Source of the DNA: Adiantum capillus-veneris
Lineage: Eukaryota > Streptophyta > Polypodiopsida > Polypodiales > Pteridaceae
Length of the DNA: 64,000 nucleotides
Direction of reading: 5' to 3'
Assembly (NCBI GenBank): GCA_014529385.2
Contig: CM043969.1
Coordinates: 73,700,676-73,764,675 of the forward strand
Under the pieces are notes generated by a model, which saw only the letters and a list, made by a program, of their open reading frames with translations, was not told the origin of the DNA and ran no database searches. Position numbers and translations under genes: made by a program. Numbering within the stretch: the stretch's first letter is position 1; each line of letters begins with the position of its first letter. Below, piece after piece: positions 21,062 through 32,800 of the stretch.

Positions 21062-22402
21062 TTATAAGATCGATAGCATAGTTCCATCTATCCCCCAGTC
21101 CTCCTCGACCTTCAATTTGTCTTCCATTCTCTTCCCAATCTGCGGACATTCATTACAATAAGCATCTAATGATCGACAAACCATGATGTATTGAAAATGT
21201 GGTGGAAGGATTCTCACCTTGTGACCTTGTAAACGAAATTGTGCTTGTTGAAGGGCCTCAAAACCCATAATAACCAAATGTTCTCGAACATTACTGAGAG
21301 TCCAATGCTTGTTCACTTGGACTGCCTCCAAAGCATCGTTGGGCATCTTCACTGCAATGTCAAAGCTTGCAATAGCGCCGTCTACACTCTGTAAGGGAGT
21401 CCACACTCCAAGCTTGCACATCCAACGATCATAGTGAAATCGTATGTACAAGGAGGTGCGGGATTTAAAATAGCGCATTCCAATACCTGAAGCTCCAACC
21501 TTACAACGGTACCGGTCCCCGTTGTGCATACCCTCCACAAAACCCCAGTCCTCTTCTAAAAGCCTTACTAATTCCTCGTAATGCGCATCTTTACATACAA
21601 GCATTGTGGTAGTCTCCACAAATCCAAACTCTTTAAAAATGTGCACAAAAAAATGAATAGGCAAACACCAGCTCAAGCCCACAGACCTAGAAGCTTTAGA
21701 GTATTTCAAAGAGTTTTGGACATCCATTATCATCTTTTGCTTGAAAGATGCTACCGACCACAAATCTGGGACCGGCCACTCCATACTTAATAAGGAAGTT
21801 ACTTTGATGGGTTCAAGCGTTCCAAATGCTTGTGTAGAAGTAGGGACAATATAGGACTGAGAATAGAAGAAAATCCTTCTTTGAACCAGTTTGGTTGGGC
21901 AAAGATGCGGGAACATTATTGCTCCAATATCCGCATGTATAGCATTGAATGTGCCGGAGAGACTATGTAGTGGCTGCTCCTCCACCAACGTGGATGGAAA
22001 TATGACTATAAATGCATGACAAATGTTAAGTATGAATCCATAATAACATTACACTGTGATTTCACACCTAGCTTTGTATTCTCAAAACATGTACTTACAA
22101 TGTGTTGGAAATCGAGGTGGTTGTTGCAAGTGCATGGTTGACATTGAGAAAACATGTTGCACAATGGCTATGGTCCCCTTGTCTTTGCGGTTCTTGAAGC
22201 CAATGAGCTTTCCTTTCCAATGAAGATCCAAGTTTGCACGATTCCGCACACGATGAGGGCCAACAGCAGATGGTTGCATGTATACCCAAGCACCTTTGGT
22301 GAACTCTTGTGGCACCCACTCATCATCTACACCTCTAGTGTTGTGGCATGCAAGTGCTGTGACCTCATCCTTTGGTCTCCTTTGCGAAGTAAAGTTGGCC
22401 AT
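21062..22402 (-). CDS. Cargo gene A, two exons (unrecognised)
   Basis: Exon 1 22402-22099 starts ATG (MANFTSQRRPKDEVTALACH). The intron 22098-22006 has donor GTAAGTAC and acceptor TTATAG; splicing joins RFPTH to FIFPSTLVEEQP in frame. Exon 2 runs to a stop at 21062. Total about 415 residues without internal stops. The first exon has WVPQEFTKGAWVYMQPSAV and DLHWKGKLIGFKNRKDKGTI, faintly like a BAH-type module; the second has LSMEWPVPDLWSVASFKQKM, WCLPIHFFVHIFKEFGFVET and a region around YIRFHYDRWMCKLGVW. No family is recognised. It reads away from the right terminal repeat, toward the palindromes, as expected for transposon cargo. Confidence 0.6.
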
Positions 22403-22915
22403 GGTTGAGCAAAGCAAACTAGGAGGAGGAGAAGAACCTTGCTTGTTGCTACAATGTAGGTGTGATAAAGTGATATGAGAAAATGGTCAAGCCTTGTGGC
22501 AATGGGAGGAGAAGGTGGACAACCCTTGCTTGGTGTGGCACTGGGAGGAGAAGGTGGATAAGCTTTGCTTGGTGTGGCAATGGAAGGTGGTAGGGGAGGA
22601 GAGAGGAGCTTCCTTGCTGCAACAATGGAGATGGTGTAAAGAGAGAGAGTGTTGGAGTAGAGGATGAGTGTGATGGTTGCAACCAAGGAGGGGGTTGGAA
22701 AAGGGGTTCTAGAGAGAGAAAATCCCTTTTTGCCTAATAACTAATTTTGGGGGAGCTCTAGATAGCAAAAAAAGATTTTTTAAAAGTTTTTAAAAAATTT
22801 TGAATTTTAGGGTTTTTGGATGCACGTTTTGACTTTTTGAGATCAAAAAATGTTTTCTTGACCATAAAATAGTTTTAGGGGGGTTTTCAGAAGATGAAAT
22901 TTGAGTTTTGAAAAT

Positions 22916-22955
22916 TTTGAAAATTTTGAAAATTTTGAAAATTTTGAAAATTTTG
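22916..22955. repeat. TTTTGAAAA tandem array
   Basis: Four to five head-to-tail copies of a nine-base unit that is itself near-palindromic. Confidence 0.9.
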
Positions 22956-23011
22956 GGATTTTTTCAAAACCGGATCAAAAAGGAAGGAAGTTGGAGGTTC
23001 CATATGGCCCA

Positions 23012-23037
23012 CCCCCCCCCCCCCCCCCCCCCCCCCC
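23012..23037. repeat. Poly-C run
   Basis: 26 consecutive C, next to the right terminal inverted repeat. True length is uncertain with most sequencing methods. Confidence 0.9.
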
Positions 23038-23138
23038 TAGGTAAGAGCCCATTTAAAAAGTGTAAGACTACTTTGTCCCCCTACAGTTTTGAGGGCATAG
23101 AGTGTGTCCACCACCCTCTTCTCATTGGCTGGCCTCTA

Positions 23139-23188
23139 ATTAACCTTAATCCCAAAGGGCCCCTAGAGGGTTCATATTTTTCCTAATG
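23139..23188 (-). repeat. Right terminal inverted repeat
   Basis: On the minus strand it reads CATTAGGAAAAATATGAACC ... GGGATTAAGGTTAAT, matching 2853-2920. Confidence 0.7.
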
Positions 23189-23289
23189 ATTTTGTCATAT
23201 TTCACAACAGTCATAAGGTACCTTACCACACAATGTGAGTGTGTACATAAGTTGTTCTACAAAATAGTACTTACAACAGGGGCATCACC

Positions 23290-23670
23290 TTGGTTACGTG
23301 GGGAACATGATGTCCTTGTGGTAAGTATTGGCTCATTGTTTGGATACTACGTCGGTAACACGATGATATTAGTATCCTTATGGTGAGTCAAATTTCCTTT
23401 CCCTTTCCAAAAACCATATGGACATCGATCGGTAACACGGCCTTATGATGCTCATATGCAAACTATTACTCTTTAGATTCGGACGACACTCGGTTGGTAA
23501 TGCAGCTATTGGTGTCATTTTCTAGAAGCATTTGTGTTTTCATAAATGCAGCATTTAGATGGTTAACTCGGCCGTATGAATATTATATAATTTTTATGTA
23601 CATGTGTAGTTCATTTCTAAAAGTATTAAGTATATGAAATACTTGGTCGGTAACGTGGTCATTGTGAAGA
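23290..23670 (+). repeat. Degenerate tandem repeat around GGTAACNCGG
   Basis: TCGGTAACACGATG (about 23352), TCGGTAACACGGCC (about 23430), TTGGTAATGCAGC (about 23494), TGGTTAACTCGGCC (about 23560) and TCGGTAACGTGGTC (about 23646) recur at 63-88-base steps, each followed by a TATGATG/ATTGTG-like block. No reading frame. Confidence 0.6.
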
Positions 23671-24500
23671 GTATTTCATGAACAATGTCTAAAATTTTTG
23701 TAATTTTTGTTTTAAAGTGTTCTTGTGAAAATATATACTATCTATTCAAATGAAAATTTTATTCATCAATCATCATTGCTATTTTTAAATGCTACATTTA
23801 CAGAAGAAATAAAAATTATAACATATATGATATCACTTTTATACAACCTTGATAGTGTCTACACTAATGAAAAACATCTTTATAACACCAAATGCTATAG
23901 TTTCACTAAAATTCATACTCTGTTATTTCTCTAAGTCTACAAAGAGCTAATATACTTTAAATTTAAAAAGGTATATGCACACATTTTGGATGTAATATGT
24001 TCTATTTAATCTTTTTTAAATATGAGACGTTCTATTCAATTTATGAGTGGTTTGTTACAACTACACCAAATTTTCATTTTAGTTGTGTGCGTCCACCCAT
24101 AACAATACTTTTTTCACAAAATTATACACTATTAATATTTTAAAAAGAGCTGAAATGAGATTGTCAGTATGTACATCACGATGCACACGTCTTTTATTGT
24201 AACATTGTTTTTTGAATTGATAATGTGAAAAATATAAACTCACGTCTTATGGTCTATCACAATATTCTGGAATGTTTTCGGTTTTTAACCAGTATTATTT
24301 GATCTCGATGGTTTTCTTAAGAGTTAACTTGTTTTTAATGCATTTTGTACTATTTACCATAGCATTTTAAATTGAAAATGGTTATCAACTCTGTATTTAT
24401 ATAATCTTGCACAATTTTTTGAAGTCTTTAAGTCACGGTTATGGTTTGTCTAAACTAGTGTGAGAGTGTCGGTGCACCCATGAAACTGTATCTGATATGT
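23671..24500. other. AT-rich, no gene recognised
   Basis: Very AT-rich, short open frames only, no recognised motif. Confidence 0.5.
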
Positions 24501-24554
24501 TGTTTTTTATTGTCTAGTGCAAAAATGATAGCATAGCAAAAGAAAATTATTATG

Positions 24555-25140
24555 CATGCCATTCGAAAAGAATGTATATTGGAAATATCTCCATGTACAA
24601 ATGGTCGCATACAACAAATTAATGAAAGTAATGTCTTTATTAAAGATCTCACTAGCACAATCTGGGAGAGCACAGAGTGCATATTGCGATCTGAAGGCCA
24701 ATATGAGTTGTGATTTCTACAGGGATAAGAGAATTCAACCCCCACCACAAGATTAGGACAGTGCTGGGAAATATGAAAGTGTGCTGCACAGACTTGAAAG
24801 AAGATCTCTTTCCCACTTGCAATATGACAAAAATAGAGTTGTGGGATAAACAATGGGAGGAGTAGAAGGTAAAGATAAAGTGGTTGAAAGCTCAAGACCA
24901 AGCCTCCTTACCCAAGCGATTGAAGATGGCCCAAGATGCACAAGCGGTTGTAGGTGGTGGATCAGATGCGAGCGATACCGGCACAATCATGCACACAACA
25001 TTGAATGCCAAGTGCGCACATCTAATTATCATTCTCCACAGTCCTGGTGGAAGGTGCAAGAATTGGAGTAGGCTATTTTGATGTATGCACATTATACACC
25101 ATTAAAATAATTTCTTTCTTTCTAGAGCACATCACATATG
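24555..25140 (+). pseudogene. Possible upstream part of the kinase-like relic
   Basis: Open segments in changing frames (LKISLAQSGRAQSAYCDLKA, KYESVLHRLERRSLSHLQYD) look like decayed coding sequence leading into the kinase-like piece. No domain assigned. Confidence 0.3.
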
Positions 25141-25202
25141 TAGGACAATGCTACAAGGGAGGAACTGGGGAAAAATTTGATAGCTTCTAGACAGAGTAAA
25201 GA

Positions 25203-25967
25203 ATGCAAAAAATTCACCCCTCCATTGTAAAATACATTGGCTTTACCACCGAGGCCACGTGGATCACAATCTTTCCATACTGCAATGGGGATACCTTAGG
25301 AGACATGATGTGTATGTCATCTGCCATTTGCCCAAGGAGCGTTCAGACACTGCATGCACATGCTACAATATTGCTGGAGGAAATTGACACCAGTAAATCA
25401 ACACTTACCAAAGATAGAGACTACATCATGGCTCAAAGTAGTGATTGAGCACATGCCAAGAATCTTACACTCTCTTATTGATGCTATTGCGGCTGCTCAC
25501 TCTACTTATATCGTGCATAACAATTTACGTCCCTACAACATAATGCTAGATTTTACTCACATAAATTAACCCTGCATTGGCATTACTGATTGGGGCATTA
25601 TTCTTAGAACTCAAACCAAGTGCATATCAAACTATTTTTGCATCATGTAGCTCAATCAGACTTTGCAATTTTGGAGGCAAAGGAAGCAGGGAACAACAAA
25701 GCGGTCGTGGATTGCTCCAGAAACATATGATCCATAGTGCACATATCCATACTCAAAAGCAAGCGACATTTATGCATTACATTTTCTATTTGATATGTTA
25801 ATAGACTTTTGGAGTGCAATTAAAAAAGTGTATTTCCCAGAAGAAATATTTTACCACCCCGATCAAGATGCCATGAGGGCTATTCAACAAAAAGTGGATA
25901 GCTGGATGAAATTAAGAGAGCCCGAAGCTAGAAGAAACGCATCAGCTATTTTGTTATTCCTCAGATA
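25203..25967 (+). pseudogene. Protein kinase-like domain fragment
   Basis: Read in two frames. Frame one gives HPSIVKYIGFTTEATWITIF then YCNGDTLGDMM, the beta-4/beta-5 hinge of a kinase N-lobe. A frameshift near 25430 leads to IEHMPRILHSLIDAIAAAH, HNNLRPYNIML (catalytic loop, canonical HRD-K-x2-N) and ITDWG (canonical DFG), then WIAPETYDP and YSKASDIYAL (APE and the helix-F Asp), ending near 25967. HRD is HNN and DFG is DWG, and there are several stops, so this is inactive. No glycine loop or VAIK lysine is seen. The family is not identifiable beyond eukaryotic protein kinase. It lies upstream of a Helitron and may be a captured gene fragment. Confidence 0.7.
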
Positions 25968-27300
25968 GCATTTAAAGACAGACCCTAATCTTGAACTTGC
26001 GCTGTCTTTTTACCTTTTTACTTTGCTATTGACTTGTTGTCTAGGTATTTTATTTGTATTGAAGTCTATGTTTTGGGTGGTTCACCTAAGTTGAAATATA
26101 TTTAGATCTTGGGGCGTCGACTAGGAAACATGTAAGATAATACATGCAAACAAAATAAAAAGGATTTATAATTAGGTGCATTTACAAAAAAAATGTACTA
26201 ACATGAAGGGTTTTTTAATTGAGAAAGTAAAAATTTTCATATAAAAGGGCTAGTTTAATGCATACATAAGGGATACATATAATACTTGAAAAGATACAAG
26301 TAAGGGATTATTTAAATACCTCTTGTTCACACATGCTATATGCAATTTTTACATAGTGAAATCTCCGAGATTTAGGTCTGTTGTCTTTAGTCATATGTCT
26401 TTGGTACAATTGTGATATTGTTTTTTGCATCAATTGCTAAATATTTGACTAAACTATTTTTAGTCAATTGTGGTATCTTTGAGAGTGCTAAATCAAGAGA
26501 ACAATTTTTTGTCAAAAATATTTTAAATCTGTCTATTCATCCATTGCAGTTCTAAGATACCATGGGTGATGAAGAGCAAGAATGTGGTACACAGACCGTG
26601 CCAGATGATCAACAACAAATGGCTGTTAACGCGTTTCAATGCATGAAATCTCTAGCGTACGTATGTCGGCACAACAAGCGACACATAGAGCTCGTCAAGT
26701 GTCAAAATGAGCAAATCCAAACCACATGCAATGGAAAGACATCAACAAAGAAGTGATCAAAGATATGATTAAAATAATATGGCCATGCAAGGACGCAAAG
26801 ATAAAGAAAGGACAGTAAAAATTATTGGAGTGCCTTCACCAAGAAATCAAAGATAACACTGAGAGAATCTACTTGGAGTTATTTGGCCATCCATTAAACA
26901 ATGCAGACTGTGCGTTATATTTTGTGAAAATGTTGTATGTACATTTTGTCTAGCAAACGACCAATAGTCTTTTCCTCGAAGGAGACAACTGTGGCCACCC
27001 ACATGATATCAGAGAGAGTTGTGTCACATTCACATAGGAGGAGTTGGCACTGATAGTTGAAGGGGCCGACATGAGATTAAAAAAGGAGACATATTTTAAT
27101 GACACAATTGGTAGAGAAAGATGCAAAAATAACACGGCTTCTTGAAGCAACCCAAACACCTCAAGCGTCCCAGGTCCAAATGGAAAAAAATATTCACTGC
27201 TTTAGCTAGGATGTTCAAAATTTGACACAGGGAGTGAATCCTCCACTTGTACAAGGGACACACATTATTCACCTTGTTTTTTTATCCACAATTAGATCCC
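25968..27300 (+). other. Mostly noncoding, possible kinase-gene tail
   Basis: AT-rich to 26540. A short frame 26562-26756 (MGDEEQECGTQTVPDDQQQM, then AYVCRHNKRHIELVKCQNEQ) and a charged, coiled-coil-like stretch at about 27090-27190 (MTQLVEKDAKITRLLEATQT when read through) look like relics of a linker. No domain assigned. Confidence 0.3.
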
Positions 27301-27309
27301 GCATCACAA

Positions 27310-27425
27310 TCACCTCTATCTTCATCTTCTCAGTGTTCAGTATGCTACAAGAATTTTGACGGATGGAGGGGATACTATACATTGGCATGTGGCCATTATT
27401 ACTTCGTTAGTGAAGTGGCAAGTTT
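27310..27425 (+). pseudogene. RING finger fragment
   Basis: CSVCYKNFDGWRGYYTLACG then HYYF: Cys-x2-Cys, then Cys-x-His, the first half of a C3HC4-type RING of E3 ubiquitin ligases. The second half is missing. Same strand as the kinase-like piece, so the two may come from one captured gene or from two. Confidence 0.55.
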
Positions 27426-27715
27426 TTGCTGCTTATCCCCTCAGCAGCCCACGTGGCTGCACCTCATCTCTTTTAAAAAAATAGCACCGACGCTGTGAAG
27501 CTCTAAAAAAAGAAACGTCGTCAGCTCTAAAAAGCGCTGTCAAATGCAGCAAACAAGCATAATAAAAAAAAACGCAGGCCCGTCTTCTCCACAGGCAGTT
27601 TGAAGCATCAAGCGACACAAGCAAAACAGAGCGCTTCAATAGGATCTGCCTCAAGGATTGCCTCACTACCAAACGACACAAGCAGGTTATCTCTCTCTCT
27701 CTCTTGCAGCTTCAG

Positions 27716-27716
<1 letters not shown>

Positions 27717-27780
<64 letters not shown>
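27717..27780. repeat. (CT)n microsatellite
   Basis: About 64 bases of CT, with shorter CT runs just upstream. Confidence 0.97.
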
Positions 27781-27786
<6 letters not shown>

Positions 27787-28044
27787 TATCCACCGTAAAG
27801 GAAACGCTCATGTCCCCTCGAGCCTTTCTTGAACCCTTCAATTTCATAATTTTTATTGCTTGAATAGTTTTTGTAAAGAAGCATCACCTAGAGAGCAGGC
27901 CCCGCTAGCGTGTGGTAGGTCACTGCGAGCGAGCCCACCGCTAGTAACGAGAGCAACGGACCATTAACCTGTCGAGAAGGAAAGAATGTTTTGAAAGGAA
28001 CACACAGTTGCCCTCGTGTAGGACCCTGGAGGTTGTGTGTAGGC

Positions 28045-28275
28045 GCAGCTATGGCAGAGCTCTTGCTAGGCTTGAACGACAAGGTGGCTTTGCTTTGCCT
28101 TGCCAGGGTTCCTCGCATCTATCACACAGCTCTAAGAACTGTTAACCAAGGTGCTTGGCAAGATTTGAACGTGCGGCCAAGAGCTTTTGCCGATGTAGCG
28201 TGCAGCGCTGAAGAGAGGCTGCGGTGTGCTCTACCATGTCAAGTGCGTAGGGGGACCCACCAAACCGCAGCTTGA
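28045..28275 (+). pseudogene. F-box fragment, F-box/kelch type
   Basis: MAELLLGLNDKVALLCLARV then PRIYHTALRTVNQGAW resembles the plant F-box/kelch F-box (pattern L-I-P-G-L-P-x-D-V-A-x-x-C-L-A-R-V-P-R). Such F-boxes bind SKP1 in SCF ligases. No kelch repeats follow; the frame drifts into unrelated sequence and stops at 28275. An isolated domain beside a Helitron fits exon capture. Confidence 0.65.
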
Positions 28276-28299
28276 CGTCACTATTGGCCAAAGATCCGG

Positions 28300-28743
28300 T
28301 CATGCTTGTTGCCTTTTCATCAAAGCAGCATAATATGCCTTTGCATACTCTTCCTGCCAATATAGCCTATAGACCTTGTGTGAAACAACGAACAGTCTAG
28401 AATTTTCAAAAGAGCACGAGACTCCACAGAGGTAGTTTACACACCTCATTTTTAAGCTTATCCCTGACATGACCCCAACGATATGACCATGATGAAGCTC
28501 CTCTTCTTCATCAGTAGCAAGCGACTCAGTCCGCGTCAACTTCATCAATCGTTCATCGGACTCTATGTGCTTCAAACTTTTTGACTGTATTTCGAGTCCC
28601 GCAAATGCTTCCATTGATGCCTTCACTAGCAAGTATGATACCTCATGAGACACGCTGTTCATATCAATCATAAATTTGTAAACAATCAAAATGGGAAATG
28701 TATCAAGATAGCTTATACATTTGACCTCTCGGATACTGATCAC
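28300..28743 (-). CDS. Hypothetical 147-residue reading frame
   Basis: Uninterrupted minus-strand frame with coding-like composition (LVKASMEAFAGLEIQSKSLK, TESLATDEEEELHHGH, FENSRLFVVSHKVYRLYW). No family recognised. It could be another captured exon or chance. Confidence 0.3.
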   Translation of the reverse strand: MISIREVKCISYLDTFPILIVYKFMIDMNSVSHEVSYLLVKASMEAFAGLEIQSKSLKHIESDERLMKLTRTESLATDEEEELHHGHIVGVMSGISLKMRCVNYLCGVSCSFENSRLFVVSHKVYRLYWQEEYAKAYYAALMKRQQA

Positions 28744-29889
28744 TCAAGGTAAGAGATAACAACTAGAGCCTCATGAGATCAAGTCTGACTGATACCACGA
28801 GTCTTCTAAATGTAATTACAGAAAACCCCACCTCTTAGCCCTGAAATCTTCAAGCATCAATACCATAGATTCTGTAGGCCAAGCTCCTCCCTATTCATTT
28901 CAGTAGTAGAAGGTCGACAATGTCACTGTTTGCCTCGTCGCCATGTTCGAATTCACCTTCACCTGCAGTAAAGCCTCTGCGCCTTCCCGGCCTAGCAATC
29001 ATAGCAGCTAGGTGTGTGTGTCCACCTTCAACTACCTTACTTAGATCCTTTCTATAGCCACAACTACTTATGGCCTAACTCTACCGTGTTTCACTGCAGG
29101 CAGATCAAGAGAAACTTGGACACAACTCCTCTACATTTGCAACAACGACATATTCCAACGTGCGGTGAGTAAGAAGTGCCACATTTTTATCTTGAACATT
29201 GAGGACACAGTAAAAAGGAACACACTGAAAATTGCATGCTGCCGTGGGAATGGCACATTCCCTCGTATTATAAAAATTGGGGAGGACTGTGCAAACTCCC
29301 CCGTGCAGGGACACTAGCACGTTTTCTTTTTTTTTCTATAACATAAGAGATAAAGAACACATACAAATAATGAGATTACTCTTAGAACCTTCAACATTGT
29401 GCGCTCACTTTTCCAACTCTTCGTACTTATTCTTTGCAAGGGACATTCAAGAAATCAGCTATCGTTTGCCTCTTCTCGGTCCGACACCCCACAACAGCAC
29501 AATCTAGCACCAGGTACATAGTTGTTTCAAACGCTTGAACTGTTCGTTGCTTAGCCGTGACTAGTAACTAAATATCACAAGGTTCTGATCGCATTGAACC
29601 ATTAAGATTGAGTCCGCGACGACTGAAGCCTTCAATGGACCATCATTGAAAGCATAGGATACACCTCAGCAGATCAAAAACGAGACATCGCACTTCAATC
29701 AAGAATAAGGCTAGATTTCTACTATGCTCACAATCATGGATTGATATCGTCAATTTAGTACACCGATGGAGTTCAGAAATAGCAACGACATTCAGACCTT
29801 TAAGCATATGCTTTGTTTCTGGTGTAGTTTTCATCCAAATAAGTGCCTCTTCTCATTGTACTCGAGCTCCAGACGAGACATCGATTGCA
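28744..29889. other. Upstream flank of the Helentron gene
   Basis: Several short frames on both strands, for example 29105-29320 and 29643-29834 (minus). None recognised. The 5' end of the Helitron probably lies here or further upstream but I could not find its terminus. Confidence 0.35.
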
Positions 29890-32800
29890 ATGTTTGCTAG
29901 CAATCTACTGGTATCCAGCTTAGAGGCTATACAAATAGGAACGCAATGGGTGCAGTGCTCCACTTGTGAGAACTCAAGTGCACGTTGCAGATATTGTGTG
30001 CCCTTACTTCCTAACTACACCATAAGAATATTGACCGAAAATCAGCTTCACATTCAGCTACTGAGCGTCATCGACATATCTGTGAACGCCATCTCGACAA
30101 CAACAACAATTGCACGAGGTACACTAGACAGACGTTCAATATTAGATAATCCTCTGCTATCAAGGAGTAAAGAGCATAGAACAACCTTCACAGAGCAAGA
30201 TCTAGCTACATTACAAGTGGCAGACATACTTGCATTCAATCTTGAGAACAACTTCGTACTACATAAGTACATGTTGATGGCTGAACGGCCGAATAAGAAG
30301 CTTGGCCTCTGCATACTAATTCAAGATAGTGTGAGCAAGATCATTCAACAACAACAAGACAACGCACCCTTTGCACTGATGGCGCAACTGGACAAGAGTT
30401 TGATGTTTGGTATCATTGAAAACATCGTTGAACCGGCCAGGAGAAGAGCATTCACTGCTAGCGATACTTACGAATTTGCTTCTCTGCAGCTCTGTGGCCG
30501 TCAACAATTGCTAGAGAGAACAATTACTTTTAAGCCCAACGGCATGCCTGCCGCATCAAGCTCCGTGAACGACATCACAATAGAGACAGCAGTGTTTCCA
30601 TTCCTGTTCCCTTTTGGGAAAGGCTAGTATGATGGTAAAATCAACTTCAGTATATATGTAAAGATACGTGCATCGACTCTGTTCTCCGTTTACACCCTGT
30701 ACAAGCCATACCTGCTCATAATGTACCAACTAAAGCAGGCTCTTATGTTGGCTAACAATACACACACGAGCTTATTGCAAAGGGACATTGACAACTACAA
30801 GAAGGCCAATCGTCCAGCAACTGACGAGGATACTGTGAGACATGTGCTTCGGTATAGCACCCCTTCCAGCATGCCAGGCTCCTGCTCATGGCACCGCAAG
30901 AACCTAAAGGACTTGATAGCAATGGTGGACGAATGGGGAATGCCTGATTTCTTCTTGACTTTCACTGCCGATGAGGTCACAGACACAAGATGGCCTGAGA
31001 TTGACACGATCGAGCTAATTGCACGTCATTTGAACCCCTCCTTCACTTGGACAGACTGCCCAGTTGAATGCGGCCTCACCTTCCACACTAAGTTCCAAAT
31101 GCTTATGTCCAAATATATACTTGCGAAAGGTGTGTTGGGCCGTGTGCAACACCACTTGGTTAGATATGAGGTCCAAAATAGAGGATCACTGCATGTGATG
31201 CATCAAGAAGACAAAGAGCAACTATCTGCTGAGATAACTACATACATCCCGCCAGAAACTAGCACTGTGGTTTTGCCAGAAGTTAGCCACCTCCTACAAC
31301 TCGTACTCAGGAAACAACTTCACAAGTGCCGTACAAGTTGCTACCACGGTCAAAGAGATGGAGTATGTAAACACGGTTTTCCATTTCATGCGCAGCCTAA
31401 TCCAAACCCAGTCTTCAACGAACAAAATCACAGATGGCAATACTTCAGGCCCCGACATGAAGACAAAAATGTCGTACCGTACCACCCTACACTGCTTCTG
31501 CTATGGGGTGCACATATGAATATACAGCGGTTCACCAATTCATCATTGTCCTACTACCTCCTGAAGTATGCACTCAAAACTGAACCAATTGGCCATCTCA
31601 ACATCCACTCAGAAGATGCAGAGCGCTTAGGCCTAGGTGGCCTTGACATTGTGAAATTGAAGCTGATCTCACCCTCTTTACTATCGAAGCCTATCTCAGC
31701 AACAAAAGTGGCATTAAATTGTTTGCAAATCCCAATCATTTCAAAGAGTGACACCGTCCAATACGTCGACTCATCACCCCCGGCACTACGACAACGAATA
31801 ATTTCTCACAACAATGATGTCGTTCTGCACCTTGTCGATCTGTACTGTGCACGACCACAAAGTCTGGAGAATCTTACGTTCTACGACTTCCACAAGAATT
31901 ACACAGTGACAAAGGGAAAAAAAAGTATTTCAGAGGCGAACACGTACGGCCAACCACTGGAGCGGCAACACCGACTGGTCCGTTTCACAGACTTCCACCC
32001 TGGGCATCACCTGGAGGCTTTCTTTTACAACGTGCTGCTAAAGAGCATCAACTTCAGAAATGAATCCCAGCTGCTCTCACTGGAGAACACGTCCAGGTCA
32101 TACTATCTTGAGTGCAAACTTAAAAATTTGATACTAACAGATGAGGACCTTGAGATGTACATCACAGAGTATACACAACGAAATCTGCTCACAACAGATC
32201 AAACACACCAATTTCACAACATGATACTATAGAAGACATCCTCAACAAAGGCTGCCTATTTTCAATCTCCAGATGTGCAAACAGACTACGAGCAACAGGA
32301 CACGACTTCTCGTATCTCTGCCCTTCTAAACGAACTTCAAAACGTCCAGAACGTGTCACTGACATCTGAACAAGCAGAGATCTACAAGAAGCTCATAGCA
32401 GCAAAGGGTGGCTTGCATGTGATCACAGGCACTCCTGGCAGTGGAGAAAGCTTCAACATAAGATATATCACAAGCCAACTCATAATGCAAGGGAAAACTG
32501 TCACACTCGCTGCTTCGACTGGTGCAGCGGCCACGAGGTTAACTAGCATCGCAACAACTGTCCATTACCAATTCAAGATACCAGTGCGCACACAACAGTA
32601 TCCCCTGTCAATCTCCAAAACTGATGACAGATACGTCAATATCAAAGAAGCAGACACGATTATCATAGACGAGATTTCTATGTTGACAAAGAAAACTTTT
32701 GATCTCATAGTACGACAAATTGTGAATGTCACCAACAGCACACTGCTAGACCCATTCAAAGATAAAAAGCTCTTCTTGTTCGGTGATTTGGCACAGTTGC

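Larger units (their letters stand above)
22403..23138. other. Right subterminal region of the DNA transposon
   Basis: Upstream of cargo gene A. Contains a degenerate repeat about 35-60 bases long built on GGAGAAGGTGGA/AAGCTTTGCTTGGTGTGGCAA (22500-22600), a TTTTGAAAA ninemer array (22916-22955) and a run of 26 C (23012-23037). No gene. Confidence 0.6.
2853..23188 (+). mobile_element. Large DNA transposon with histone H3-like cargo, interrupted by a Ty3 element
   Basis: The ends are defined by an imperfect inverted repeat (2853-2920 and 23139-23188). Between them lie, in order: the first codons of a transposase-like gene, an inserted LTR element (3480-13770), the rest of the transposase-like gene (to 16695), a histone H3-like gene (16835-17731), a palindromic array (17872-19075), and two or more minus-strand genes (19238-22402). 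Leaving out the LTR insertion the element is about 10 kb. No clear target duplication is visible outside the repeats, so the exact ends could lie slightly further out. The superfamily is not named here: the protein has a D...D...C-x2-C...E layout, but no signature I can assign safely. Confidence 0.7.
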
